Position numbers and translations under genes: made by a program
Notes under the pieces: model-generated
What the model was told of the DNA's origin: nothing
The model's database searches: none
The model's input: only the letters and a program-made list of their open reading frames with translations
Source of the DNA: Actinomadura mexicana
GTDB taxonomy: Bacteria > Actinomycetota > Actinomycetes > Streptosporangiales > Streptosporangiaceae
Assembly: GCF_900188105.1 (NCBI RefSeq)
Contig: NZ_FZNP01000013.1
Span: 186,001-250,000 of the forward strand
Direction of reading: 5' to 3'
Length of the DNA stretch: 64,000 nt
Part shown: piece after piece, positions 42,587 to 50,345 of the stretch
Position numbering within the stretch: the first letter of the stretch is position 1
Layout: every line of letters begins with the position of its first letter

Positions 42587-43207
42587 ATGCGCAGCGGCGA
42601 CGATCCCGGCGGCCGGCCGCTCACCGAGCGCGGCGCCCGGACCAGGGAGCGCCTGCTCGCCGCCGCCCGCGAGGTGTTCGAGGAGCGCGGCTTCCCCGAG
42701 ACCCGGGTCGCGCACATCACCCGGCACGCGGGCGTCGCCTACGGCTCCTTCTACACCTACTTCCCCACCAAGGAAGCGGTGTTCCTGGAGGTCGCCGACC
42801 GGCTGTTCGAGGAGATGACCGACCACGCGCTGGTGCCGTCCGCGGGGCCGGGGCCCGCCGACCGCGTCCGCCGCGCCAACCGCGCCTACTACGAGGCCTA
42901 CCTGCGCAACGCCCGGATGATGGCGATCATCGAGCAGGTCGCCACGTTCAACGAGGAGTTCCAGGAGCTGCGGCGCAAGCACCGGGCCTCATCGGTGGGA
43001 CGGTCCGCGCGGGTGATCGCGCGCTGGCAGCGGGAGGGGCTCGTCCCGCCCGACCTCGACGCGGAGACGGCGGCGGGCGCCCTCGCCACGATGGTCGACC
43101 ACTCCCTGTACCTGTGGATCGTCCAGGGCAGCGATCCGCAGGGCGCCGAACGCCTCCTGGAGACCCTGGACACCCTCAGCGTCCGCGCCCTCGGCCTGCC
43201 CGACTAG
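42587..43207 (+). CDS. TetR-family transcriptional regulator
   Basis: A 206-residue repressor. The N-terminal HTH spans RERLLAAAREVFEERGFPET, then ITRHAGVAYGSFYTYFPTKE, and the ligand-binding helical domain follows. GGGAGGA lies before ATG 42587. It is followed within 8 bp by the kinase gene and is divergent from the VOC-CMD-acyl-CoA dehydrogenase operon. A 27-bp palindrome lies in between, so it probably controls both. Confidence 0.92.
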   Translation: MRSGDDPGGRPLTERGARTRERLLAAAREVFEERGFPETRVAHITRHAGVAYGSFYTYFPTKEAVFLEVADRLFEEMTDHALVPSAGPGPADRVRRANRAYYEAYLRNARMMAIIEQVATFNEEFQELRRKHRASSVGRSARVIARWQREGLVPPDLDAETAAGALATMVDHSLYLWIVQGSDPQGAERLLETLDTLSVRALGLPD

Positions 43208-43214
43208 GAGAGCC

Positions 43215-44534
43215 ATGGAACCGACCCGCGACCTCGCCGCCGCGCTGGCGGACCGGCTCGGCGCCCAGGTCACCGGGCTGCGCCGGCTGTCCGGCGGGGC
43301 CAGCCGGGAGACCTGGTCCTTCGACGCGGACGGCCGTCCGCTCATCCTGCGCCGTGATCCGCCCGGCTCCCTCGACCCCACGGCGATGGGCCGCGAGGCC
43401 GGCCTGCTCGCCTCGGCCGCGCGGGCCGGCGTCCCGGTCCCGGGTCTGGCCGATCACGGCGACGACCTGGAGGGCGCCCCCTACATGATCATGGAGCGGC
43501 TGGCCGGGGAGACGATCCCGCGGCGGCTCCTGCGCGACGGGCGCTTCGCGGGCGTCCGCCCCGGCCTCGCGCGTGAGCTGGGCGGCATCCTGGCACGGCT
43601 GCACACGATGTCGCCCGTTCCCGGGCTGCCCGACGACGACGCCCTCGCCGGGCTCACCGAGCACTACGCGGCGTTCGAGGCCCGTCCGGCCGTGGAACTG
43701 GCCCTGCGCTGGCTGGACGAGCACCGCCCGGCGCCCGGCGGCCGGACGGTCGTCCACGGCGACTTCCGCAACGGGAACCTGATGATCTCCCCCGGCGGCG
43801 TGACCGGCGTCCTGGACTGGGAGCTCACCCACCTCGGCGATCCGGCCGAAGACCTCGGCTGGCTCTGCGTGAAGGCGTGGCGTTTCGGCTCCCCGCGCCC
43901 CGTCGGCGGTTTCGGGACGCGTGAGGACCTCCTCGCCGGCTACGCCGCCGCCGGGGGAACGCCGCCCACGCTCGAAGAGCTCCACTGGTGGGAGGTCTAC
44001 GGCACCCTCCGCTGGACGATCCTGTGCCGCCACCAGGCCGAACGCTTCCTCAGCGGCGCGGACCCCTCGATCGAGTACGCCGTCCTGGGCCGGAAGGTCT
44101 GCGAGCAGGAACACGACCTCCTGCTGGCGCTGGGCATGACGGAGCCGACGACCGTCCAGGATCCGCTGGAGAGCGCGGCGGGGCCGGACAGCGCACCGCA
44201 CGACCGGCCGGACGCGCACACTCTCATCGACGCGGTAGGGGCGTTCCTCTCGGAGGCCGAACAGCCCGACGACCGCCTCCGCTTCCATGCGCGCGTCGCC
44301 GCGTCCGCCCTCCGCATGGCCCGCAGGGAACTCCTCCTGGGCGACGCCCACAGGGTCGCCCATCAGAACCGGCTGAAGCCCCTCGGATGCGCGACCGACA
44401 CCGAACTCGCGGAAGCCATCCGCGCGGGTGCTCTCGACGACCGGACGGGCGAGGTGGTGGCCGCGGTGCGAGCCTCGGTGACCGACAAACTGACGGTCGC
44501 GAACCCCCGCCACCTCGCACTCCCCAGCGTCTGA
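43215..44534 (+). CDS. APH-type phosphotransferase with DUF6285-like C-terminal domain
   Basis: A 439-residue kinase-like protein. The N-terminal 325 residues are an aminoglycoside-phosphotransferase fold with the nucleotide region LSGGASRETWSF, Brenner motif VVHGDFRNGNLM and GVLDWELTHLGDP. The last 100 residues (AHTLIDAVGAFLSEAEQ, ASALRMARRELLLG) resemble the helical DUF6285 domain. It is downstream of TetR and paired with an ACAD10/11-like dehydrogenase, which suggests phosphorylation of hydroxyacyl-CoAs rather than antibiotics. That role is inferred. Confidence 0.88.
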   Translation: MEPTRDLAAALADRLGAQVTGLRRLSGGASRETWSFDADGRPLILRRDPPGSLDPTAMGREAGLLASAARAGVPVPGLADHGDDLEGAPYMIMERLAGETIPRRLLRDGRFAGVRPGLARELGGILARLHTMSPVPGLPDDDALAGLTEHYAAFEARPAVELALRWLDEHRPAPGGRTVVHGDFRNGNLMISPGGVTGVLDWELTHLGDPAEDLGWLCVKAWRFGSPRPVGGFGTREDLLAGYAAAGGTPPTLEELHWWEVYGTLRWTILCRHQAERFLSGADPSIEYAVLGRKVCEQEHDLLLALGMTEPTTVQDPLESAAGPDSAPHDRPDAHTLIDAVGAFLSEAEQPDDRLRFHARVAASALRMARRELLLGDAHRVAHQNRLKPLGCATDTELAEAIRAGALDDRTGEVVAAVRASVTDKLTVANPRHLALPSV

Positions 44535-44547
44535 GGCCGCCTCCCGC

Positions 44548-44832
44548 TCACGGCGCCTCGACGGCGGAGATCACGTACCTCGTCACCTCGGCGTCGCGGA
44601 TGCGCGCCGCCTGCTCGGGCTCCTGGCCGTCGCCGCGGAAGCGTTCGACGTCCTCGCCGGACTCCCAGCGCTCGTACACGTTGATCCGGTCCGGTTCCAG
44701 CAGGTCGGCGGACAGCGCGAAATCGAGGCAGCCGGGCGCGGACCGCGCCGTTTCGACGACCGTCCGGCAGCCCGCCAGATAGGCGTCGCGGGCCTCGGCG
44801 TCCACGTGCAGCCTTCCCGCAATGATGATCAT
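44548..44832 (-). CDS. Antibiotic biosynthesis monooxygenase (ABM)-family protein
   Basis: A 94-residue single-domain ABM/YgiN-like protein: MIIIAGRLHVDAEARDAYL, APGCLDFALSADLLEPDRI and VYERWESGEDVERFRG. Members are small cofactor-free oxygenases or quinol-handling proteins. ATG 44832 is chosen because it has GAGG upstream and begins the fold directly; longer starts would add an Arg/Ser-rich tail foreign to the family. Confidence 0.85.
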   Translation of the reverse strand: MIIIAGRLHVDAEARDAYLAGCRTVVETARSAPGCLDFALSADLLEPDRINVYERWESGEDVERFRGDGQEPEQAARIRDAEVTRYVISAVEAP

Positions 44833-44927
44833 GTGGGCCTCGTCATCCACTCGGTGCGGGCGGCTCGCCTTACACGAGCGTCCTCGCACTCCCTGCCGGA
44901 CTCTGGTCACCAGTACGGACCGGGCCG

Positions 44928-44965
44928 GTGCGGAGAAGTCATCGCCGTGCGGAGAAGTCATCGCC
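44928..44965. repeat. 19-bp tandem duplication
   Basis: GTGCGGAGAAGTCATCGCC occurs twice back to back (44928-44946 and 44947-44965) without mismatch. It is non-coding as far as I can see. Confidence 0.85.
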
Positions 44966-44977
44966 GGTGCGACGCGG

Positions 44978-45009
44978 CGAGCCACCGGCCCGGGAGGGCC
45001 GGTGGCTCG
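44978..45009 (-). terminator. Hairpin with 14-bp stem
   Basis: CGAGCCACCGGCCC pairs perfectly with its complement around a GGGA loop. It lies 23 bp after a minus-strand stop (45032-45034) and could serve that frame or block antisense transcription. Confidence 0.6.
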
Positions 45010-45303
45010 CGCTCAGGGCGACGCGGACCGTTCAGCAGTACTTCGAGGAACCCGTCCGACCCCACGAGCACTTGTCCGCCACCCGGCCGCCCCACCCGCC
45101 CGACCGGATGGAGCAGGCGCATCTCGTTCTCGATGCGCGGCCTCCCGGCGCGACGACCACACCCGGCGTCCGGGTCCCGGGCGCCCCGGGTGGCGGCACC
45201 GGCGCGACCTCTTCGGACGTTTCCGCTGATGCGGCCCGCGGCCAGCACTCTCCGCGATAGGTTCACTACGTTCCGGAATGGATCGCGACAAACCGGAGGG
45301 GCC

Positions 45304-46116
45304 ATGCACGCCCGGGACTCACTCGACCCGTCACGCTCGATGTGGCATTTCATCGCGGTTCATCTGCGCCGCTACCGCGAAGCGAACGGCATGTCGGGGC
45401 AGGCCCTCGGCGACGTCCTCGACTGCGACCGCTCGACCGTCTCCAGGTACGAGTCCGCGACGCTTCGACTCCGGCCGTCCCACGCCGAGACCGTCGACCG
45501 CCTCTGGAGCACCGGCGGGATGTTCACGAACCTGGTCGGCTTCGCCGGCACGGCGGACGAGGGCGACTGGCTCTCGTCCCTCGCCGAGTTCGAGCGGCGC
45601 GCCTCCCGGATCCGCATGTGGGAGCCCACGATGATCCCCGGCCTGCTCCAGACCCCGGACTATGCCAGGGCGGCGCTCACGGCCGGGCCGGGAAACGATC
45701 TCGACGCCGACCTGGAACGACGGATGGCACGCAGGTCCGCCGTCTTCGACAAGGAGAAACCGCCCCGGATGACCGCGTTCGTGAGCTGGGCCGCCCTGGC
45801 GCAGCTGATCGGTTCACGCGAGGTCATGCGCGACCAGCTCGCCCACCTCCTGGCGCTCGGCGAACTGCCGCAGGTCAGCATCCGCGTGGTCGAGAACCAG
45901 GCGGGAGCCCATCCGGGCCTCGACGGACCGATCACGGTCCTCACGGTGGACGACCGCGATCTCGCATATGACGAGGCGACGACGCGGGGGCGGTTCCTGA
46001 TGGATCCGCTCGCCGTCCAGGAAGTGGTCGTGAAGTACGATTCGATCAGTGACATCGCCACTCCGGTCGGCCCTTCCAGGCTCCTCCTGGAAGCCCAGCT
46101 GGAGCGATGGACATGA
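45304..46116 (+). CDS. XRE-family regulator with DUF5753 domain
   Basis: A 270-residue regulator. The HTH (GQALGDVLDCDRSTVSRYE) is near residues 30-55; the rest is the DUF5753 domain (MWEPTMIPGLLQTPDYARAA, later VVENQAGAHPGLDGPITVL). GGAGGGG precedes ATG 45304. It overlaps the DUF397 gene that follows, the standard pair in Streptomyces and Actinomadura, where the DUF397 protein is thought to be a partner or antagonist, as in the WhiJ system. Confidence 0.92.
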   Translation: MHARDSLDPSRSMWHFIAVHLRRYREANGMSGQALGDVLDCDRSTVSRYESATLRLRPSHAETVDRLWSTGGMFTNLVGFAGTADEGDWLSSLAEFERRASRIRMWEPTMIPGLLQTPDYARAALTAGPGNDLDADLERRMARRSAVFDKEKPPRMTAFVSWAALAQLIGSREVMRDQLAHLLALGELPQVSIRVVENQAGAHPGLDGPITVLTVDDRDLAYDEATTRGRFLMDPLAVQEVVVKYDSISDIATPVGPSRLLLEAQLERWT

Positions 46117-46304
46117 CCTCGTGGCGCAGGTCGAGCCGCAGCGGCACCGGCGGGCAGTCCAACTGTGTCGAGGTCGCGCGGCTGTCCGGCGATATCGCAA
46201 TCCGCGACAGCAAGAGCCCGGCCGGCCCACGGTTCACGCTCTCGGCGGACGACTTCCGCCGGCTCGCCGCCGATATCAGGCGCGGAACCCACGACGCGCC
46301 CTGA
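46107..46304 (+). CDS. DUF397 protein
   Basis: A 65-residue DUF397 protein: SWRRSSRSGTGGQSNCVEVA, then AIRDSKSPAGPRFTLSADDF. It starts inside the end of the XRE gene (10-bp overlap), so the pair is translated together. ATG 46113 is an alternative start. Two decayed relatives follow downstream. Confidence 0.92.
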   Translation: MDMTSWRRSSRSGTGGQSNCVEVARLSGDIAIRDSKSPAGPRFTLSADDFRRLAADIRRGTHDAP

Positions 46305-46386
46305 TGCGCCGTCCCTCGTTTCCGCCGCCGTGGCGGCTCTCGTTCGGCCGGCCGTGAGCCGCGCCGAATATCCAGGAACACGGCGC

Positions 46387-46553
46387 AAGTCAAGTTACAG
46401 CGATACGGGGCCGCAGTTCGACGGTGCCGACAATGCACGACTCCTGCACCAGTCGTCTTCGTGACGGCGAGGATCCGCCAGCCCCACGGTCCTCACTATG
46501 GGGGAAGAATTTTCGGCACCTGACCGCCAGGATCAAGTGCGGCACCCGTGACC
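46387..46553 (+). pseudogene. Frameshifted DUF397 remnant
   Basis: The first half (KSSYSDTGPQFDGADNA) looks like the DUF397 start but lacks the CVEVA box. The second half is in another frame (LRDGEDPPAPRSSLWGKNF, then LTARIKCGTRD) and matches the DUF397 end. A frameshift near 46440-46460 separates them. Confidence 0.6.
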
Positions 46554-46645
46554 TCCACCGACTCGCCCCGTCTTCCGGCGAAGGTCCCGCGGGCGGGACC
46601 CTTTTCGGAAGTGCCATAAACCGCGCCGCGGCAGTATCCAGGATC

Positions 46646-46783
46646 GAATGGCAAAAGTCGAGTCGCGGCGGGACCGGCGGGACCGGCGATACCGTCCACC
46701 TGTGGCCGCTCATGAGAGCAATTCGTAATACGCGCCCATCTGCGATACGTGTTGAGATGAGGAAGGTCCCCGTCATCTCGTGA
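46646..46783 (+). pseudogene. Second degenerate DUF397 copy
   Basis: EWQKSSRGGTGGTGDTVHLW begins like a DUF397 protein, but the rest (MRAIRNTRPSAIRVEM) has lost the family pattern. There is no start codon near the expected position. It ends 14 bp before the next gene. Confidence 0.45.
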
Positions 46784-46796
46784 AAGGTGATCGCCG

Positions 46797-47384
46797 GTGG
46801 CGAACGTACTGGAAGAACGCGGCGGGCTGCGGTCGGTGGTGCATTTGCTCAACACGCGTCACCACCGCGCGGCCCTGAACATCTACGCATTCATCGTCAT
46901 CGCCCACTGGGCCGAGCACGTCGTGCAGGCCATCCAGATCTGGGTGCTCGGCTGGCCGGTCCCCGAGGCGCGCGGAGTGCTGGGTGTGCCGTTCCCGTGG
47001 CTGGTCACCTCGGAGTGGATGCACTACGGCTACGCGCTGATCATGCTGATCGGGCTCTTCCTGCTGCTGCCCGGGTTCACCGGGCGGGCCCGCACCTGGT
47101 GGGCGGTCTCCCTCGGCATCCAGGTCTGGCACCACTTCGAGCACCTGCTGCTGCTGGTGCAGGCGATGTCCGACTCCAACATCGCCGGACGTCCCGCGCC
47201 CACGAGCATCATCCAGCTCCTGGTGCCGCGCGTGGAACTGCACCTGTTCTACAACACGCTCGTCACCATCCCCATGGTGGTGGCGATGTACCTGCACCGC
47301 AGGCCGAACGCGTCCGAGCGCGAAGCCATGCGCTGCTCTTGCGCCGCACCGCTCCAGCGCAGGCCCGTCCCCGAAGCGGCGTGA
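46797..47384 (+). CDS. Histidine-rich four-helix membrane protein
   Basis: A 195-residue membrane protein with about four helices. It carries repeated His/Glu motifs at helix ends: HWAEH (37-41), His76 in WMHYGY, HHFEH (112-116), and ELHLFYN (His149). Such clusters suggest a membrane-bound metal site. From memory, similar proteins occur in many actinobacteria and some proteobacteria without known function. GTG 46797 follows GAAAGG. It is followed within 7 bp by another membrane protein gene. Confidence 0.7.
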   Translation: MANVLEERGGLRSVVHLLNTRHHRAALNIYAFIVIAHWAEHVVQAIQIWVLGWPVPEARGVLGVPFPWLVTSEWMHYGYALIMLIGLFLLLPGFTGRARTWWAVSLGIQVWHHFEHLLLLVQAMSDSNIAGRPAPTSIIQLLVPRVELHLFYNTLVTIPMVVAMYLHRRPNASEREAMRCSCAAPLQRRPVPEAA

Positions 47385-47390
47385 CGGCCG

Positions 47391-47876
47391 GTGACGCTCG
47401 AAAGGCCGCGGACCGCGCCGCCCCCGCGCCCGCGGGGCGTCTCGCCGTTCGGAGTGCTCATGGCGCTGTTCGGCCTGGTCCTGATGTTGCTGGTGATCCC
47501 CAACGCCGGGCCCGTGCTGCGCGCGTCGCAGGCCGGGAAGGGAACGCCCGGTGTCTTCACCGCGCGCGAGCGGAGCTGCATCCGGCACCCCGGTCATGAG
47601 GCGTGCACGCTGCGCGGGGGCTTCCACTCCGACAACGGCTCGGTGGAGCGTCCCACCGTGGCCCTGTACGGCAGCGGCAAGGGCCTGCGCGCGGGGGGCA
47701 CCGCTCGCGCCCGGGACGTCGGCCGCTCGGGGACCGTGTACCTGCGGGACGCGTCCCACGAGTGGATCATGAATGTGCTGCTGCTGGCGGCCGGCGGCCT
47801 GCTGATCTTCGTGGGCCTGCGCCGGCTGCCGGGGCGCCGCAGGCGGGAGGACGGACCGCCGGTGGCGGACGCGTGA
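47391..47876 (+). CDS. Two-helix membrane protein with exposed middle domain
   Basis: A 161-residue protein with one membrane helix near the start (GVLMALFGLVLMLLVIPNAG), about 90 extracytoplasmic residues with two Cys (RSCIRHPGHEACTLRGGF), and a second helix near the end (VLLLAAGGLLIFVGL). The Cys pair could form a disulfide. It is in operon with the His-rich membrane protein. Family not recognised. Confidence 0.65.
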   Translation: MTLERPRTAPPPRPRGVSPFGVLMALFGLVLMLLVIPNAGPVLRASQAGKGTPGVFTARERSCIRHPGHEACTLRGGFHSDNGSVERPTVALYGSGKGLRAGGTARARDVGRSGTVYLRDASHEWIMNVLLLAAGGLLIFVGLRRLPGRRRREDGPPVADA

Positions 47877-47918
47877 GCGAGGGCGGCCTCCCGCGACCGG
47901 CGACCGCGCGGGCCGGCG

Positions 47919-48665
47919 TCAGGCGGGTGAGGACTCGCAGAGTTCGACGATCCGCTCGCAGGCTTCGGTGATGTCGGTGATCGGGAGGCCGCCGGACTCT
48001 CCGGAACCGGTGCGCCATCGGAACATGGCCGCCTCGCACCAGACGGTCAGGCCGCGGCCGTCGGTGAGGGCGGTCCTGCCCGCGTCGGCTTCGAAGTGCC
48101 CGAGGCCCCGCTGGACGAGCATGGTCTGGAGGTCCTTGGTCGCATAGGGGCCCTCGACCCTCCACACGTGGCGGCGGCGGACGGTGTGCGGGAGCGGCAG
48201 GGCGAACCAGGTCGCCTTGCCGCGGGCCGCCGGCGTCCGCAGCCGCGACCGGGACGGGTGGTGGCCCCACCTGCCCTGCGCCAGCAGCTCGACGATCTTC
48301 AGGCCGCGGCCGTGGTCGGACCGGCCGGGGGCCGTGCCGCAGGGACGCCAGTCCCTACGCGTGTCGAATGCCTTGACGACCAGTTCGTCGCGGCCGTGGC
48401 CGTCGCCGCGCTGGTAGACCCAGAGTTCGGCGCCCGACGGTCCGTCCGAGGGCAGCGCATGGTGCAGGACGTTCGTGGCGAGCTCGCTGACCATGAGCTT
48501 GATGTCGTGGACGTCCTGTACGGACAGGCCGAGCGCCGGGAGCAGGGCCGTGACGTGGGAGCGGGCGACGCGGGCGATGGAGTCGTCCGCGGGCAGGGGC
48601 AGTGCCGCGCAGCCGCCGTCCTCCAGCCTCCAGGGGATCTCGCACATCGTCGAGGCCTTCGTCAT
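47919..48665 (-). CDS. RsbW-like ATP-binding protein with C-terminal extension
   Basis: A 248-residue protein. Residues about 20-150 are an HATPase_c_2 domain of the anti-sigma kinase type (LMVSELATNVLHHALPSDG, then DHGRGLKIVELLAQGRWG). A C-terminal part of about 85 residues (VWRVEGPYATKDLQTMLVQR) is unknown. The start is uncertain: ATG 48665, with 48647 and a more upstream start possible. A palindrome shared with the neighbouring XRE gene lies about 80 bp upstream. Confidence 0.8.
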   Translation of the reverse strand: MTKASTMCEIPWRLEDGGCAALPLPADDSIARVARSHVTALLPALGLSVQDVHDIKLMVSELATNVLHHALPSDGPSGAELWVYQRGDGHGRDELVVKAFDTRRDWRPCGTAPGRSDHGRGLKIVELLAQGRWGHHPSRSRLRTPAARGKATWFALPLPHTVRRRHVWRVEGPYATKDLQTMLVQRGLGHFEADAGRTALTDGRGLTVWCEAAMFRWRTGSGESGGLPITDITEACERIVELCESSPA

Positions 48666-48741
48666 GGCGCCCACCCTCGGGGTTGCGGGGACATCGCATT
48701 CAGACAATCGCGACATGAGCCTTTTACTTCGCAAGTCGCTA

Positions 48742-48757
48742 TGTGTGAATCACAGAT
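48742..48757. promoter_or_regulatory. Palindromic operator, first copy
   Basis: ATGTGTGAATCACAGA(T) is a near-perfect dyad centred on the A of TGTGA-A-TCACA (48744-48754). The same core occurs at 50107-50117 before the XRE/DUF5753 gene. Confidence 0.6.
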
Positions 48758-48942
48758 CAAGCCTCGCACATCCTCCGCCACCGAGCCCGCGTCATGACAA
48801 GAAAGTTTCAACTGCGAGTGAGACGTTCACGGATACGCCCAATTACTTACATAGCACGCTTCGCTGTCGCGTCCCCTGCGTGTACCGGCAGGTACCGGGA
48901 CGGGCCGGCCCCCACGCGGTAGCGTGGTCGGCGCCTGAGAGA

Positions 48943-49002
48943 GGGCCGCACACATGAAGGATCCCCCAGGAGTGCAGCCCTGGGGGATCCTGTGTGCGGC
49001 CC
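48943..49002 (-). terminator. Very long hairpin after the DUF397 gene
   Basis: AGGATCCCCCAGG (48958-48970) pairs perfectly with 48979-48991, and outside it GGGCCGCACACA pairs with TGTGCGGCCC. The structure ends 5 bp before the stop of the minus-strand DUF397 gene, so it is its terminator. Confidence 0.88.
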
Positions 49003-49006
49003 GGCC

Positions 49007-49204
49007 TCAGCGGTCGTAACGGCCCGCCCGCACGTCGTCGAGGAACGCGGCGAGCACGGATCGGGATACGACGTGCGCCCCGGCCTCCGGTGTCCTGCTG
49101 TCGCGCAGCGCCGCGGCCGTGTCGAGATCGGCGACCTCGACACAGCCCCCGTTGCTGCTGGCGCTGGCGGTCGCCTTGACCCACCGCGCCTGAGAGAGGT
49201 CCAT
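49007..49204 (-). CDS. DUF397 protein
   Basis: A 65-residue DUF397 protein: ARWVKATASASSNGGCVEVA, LRDSRTPEAGAHVVS and AAFLDDVRAGRYD. It starts 7 bp after the stop of the XRE/DUF5753 gene and forms a regulator pair with it. Confidence 0.92.
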   Translation of the reverse strand: MDLSQARWVKATASASSNGGCVEVADLDTAAALRDSRTPEAGAHVVSRSVLAAFLDDVRAGRYDR

Positions 49205-49211
49205 GTCGGTG

Positions 49212-50054
49212 CTACTCCAGAGTTGAGATCACTTTCCTCAGATGCTCCGCGGTGTCGGCGGGACTGAGCGCCGCCTGGCGGATCTGCTCGAAGATCTCGT
49301 CATAGCCCTCCACGTCGTCGGGGGTGTCGATCTCCTGGACGTCCGCGTCGTTCTCGAGGAAGACCATGGGCGGCTCCCCGCCGGGGAACCGGAAGATGTT
49401 GACCAGCGTGGACATGCCCGGGTGCATCCCGTCGGCGAGCCGCAGCAGCCTCAGTTCCACGTTCGGCCGCCCGGACATGGCGAGCAGGTGGGCGAACTGG
49501 GCGCGCCGGTCGCCCGGATCGCCCCATTCGTACAGCAGGGACGCCTCGGTGATGACCGCGGTCAGCTCCGGCGCCGTCCCGTCCCCGCGGTCGAGGATCT
49601 GCTGCCGGCGCAGCCGCGCCCGCATCGCGCGCTCCCGCCACTCCGGCGTCCTCGTGCCGACCGACAGCAGCGCCTGCATGTACGGCAGGGTCTGCAAAAG
49701 CCCCGGCAGGACCAGCGGCATGACCACCCGGATGCTCGACGCGTCGCTCTCGAAGCCCGGGAACTCGTTGTCGAACACCTCGGGGTAGTCACGCCACCAG
49801 GCCCGCCGCCGAGCACGGCCCGCCAGTTCCTCCAGCTCACCGAGATCGCTGCCCTCGTAGATGCGCGCGAGGTCGCGGATATCGCTGAGCTCGGGCCGAA
49901 CCCAGTTGTTGGCCTCGAACCGGCCGACCTTCCCCCGTCCCCAGTTCAGCCGGTCGCAGACCTGGTTGGCCGTGTACTCGGCCTCGACGCGCAGCTCCTT
50001 CAAGCGGCGTGCCAGCCCCCGCTTGGCGATGGTGGCCCCGTAAGCGTCGCTCAC
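49212..50054 (-). CDS. XRE-family regulator with DUF5753 domain
   Basis: A 280-residue regulator. The HTH lies near the start (LARRLKELRVEAEYTANQVC, then WGRGKVGRFEANNW) and the DUF5753 domain fills the rest (VMPLVLPGLLQTLPYMQALL, and RLADGMHPGMSTLVNIFRF). GTG 50054 is preferred since GGAGGTG lies at a good distance; GTG 50063 is too close to that site. A palindrome 50-70 bp upstream is a likely operator. Confidence 0.92.
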   Translation of the reverse strand: MSDAYGATIAKRGLARRLKELRVEAEYTANQVCDRLNWGRGKVGRFEANNWVRPELSDIRDLARIYEGSDLGELEELAGRARRRAWWRDYPEVFDNEFPGFESDASSIRVVMPLVLPGLLQTLPYMQALLSVGTRTPEWRERAMRARLRRQQILDRGDGTAPELTAVITEASLLYEWGDPGDRRAQFAHLLAMSGRPNVELRLLRLADGMHPGMSTLVNIFRFPGGEPPMVFLENDADVQEIDTPDDVEGYDEIFEQIRQAALSPADTAEHLRKVISTLE

Positions 50055-50102
50055 CGGTGCCACCTCCCTCGACCTACGGCCGGCATCAGCCTACGCCTTC
50101 CG

Positions 50103-50121
50103 AATTTGTGAATCACAGATT
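50103..50121. promoter_or_regulatory. Palindromic operator, second copy
   Basis: AATTTGTGAATCACAGATT is a 19-bp near-perfect palindrome (8 of 9 arm positions pair) about 50 bp upstream of the XRE/DUF5753 start. It shares its core with the site at 48742-48757. A weaker relative, AACTTGTGATGCACGAATT, lies at 51188-51206 before the methyltransferase gene. Confidence 0.65.
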
Positions 50122-50129
50122 TGGCCGGT

Positions 50130-50345
50130 TCAGGAAGCGGCGTGGTCGAACTCCCCTTTCCGTACCCCGTCGAGGAAGCAGGCCCACTCGTGCTCGTCGA
50201 ACACCGAGATCAGGCTTCCGGACGTGCGCAGCAGCGTCCACTCGCCGGCGAAGGCGACCTCGATGCCGCCCTGGCCGGTCTGCGAGCGTCGCCATTCCAG
50301 GGCGCCGGGGTCGAGGCCCAGCTCCTCGACGGACGGCTTTCTCAC
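50130..50345 (-). CDS. DUF397 protein
   Basis: A 71-residue protein of the DUF397 group: LEWRRSQTGQGGIEVAFAGE, then ISVFDEHEWACFLDGVRKGE. The GTG start at 50345 overlaps the methyltransferase stop by 4 bp. The usual CVEVA box reads IEVAF. Confidence 0.85.
   Translation of the reverse strand: MRKPSVEELGLDPGALEWRRSQTGQGGIEVAFAGEWTLLRTSGSLISVFDEHEWACFLDGVRKGEFDHAAS

Larger units (their letters stand above)
44833..45303. other. 471-bp gap with tandem repeat and terminator-like hairpin
   Basis: No sure gene is present. The gap holds a 19-bp direct tandem duplication (44928-44965) and a 14-bp hairpin (44978-45009). On the minus strand a frame ending at 45032 just before that hairpin closes with DKCSWGRTGSSKYC, which could be the end of a small Cys-containing peptide, but no clear start is visible. 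The right end has GGAGGGG for the XRE gene. Confidence 0.35.

Noticed and set aside
43215..44534. Antibiotic resistance phosphotransferase
   Set aside because: The APH fold is present, but the extra C-terminal domain and pairing with an acyl-CoA dehydrogenase fit the ACAD-linked kinase group better than drug resistance.
48744..48754. CRP-type site for TGTGA...TCACA
   Set aside because: CRP sites have a 6-bp spacer; here and at 50107 the spacer is one base, so a different regulator is expected.
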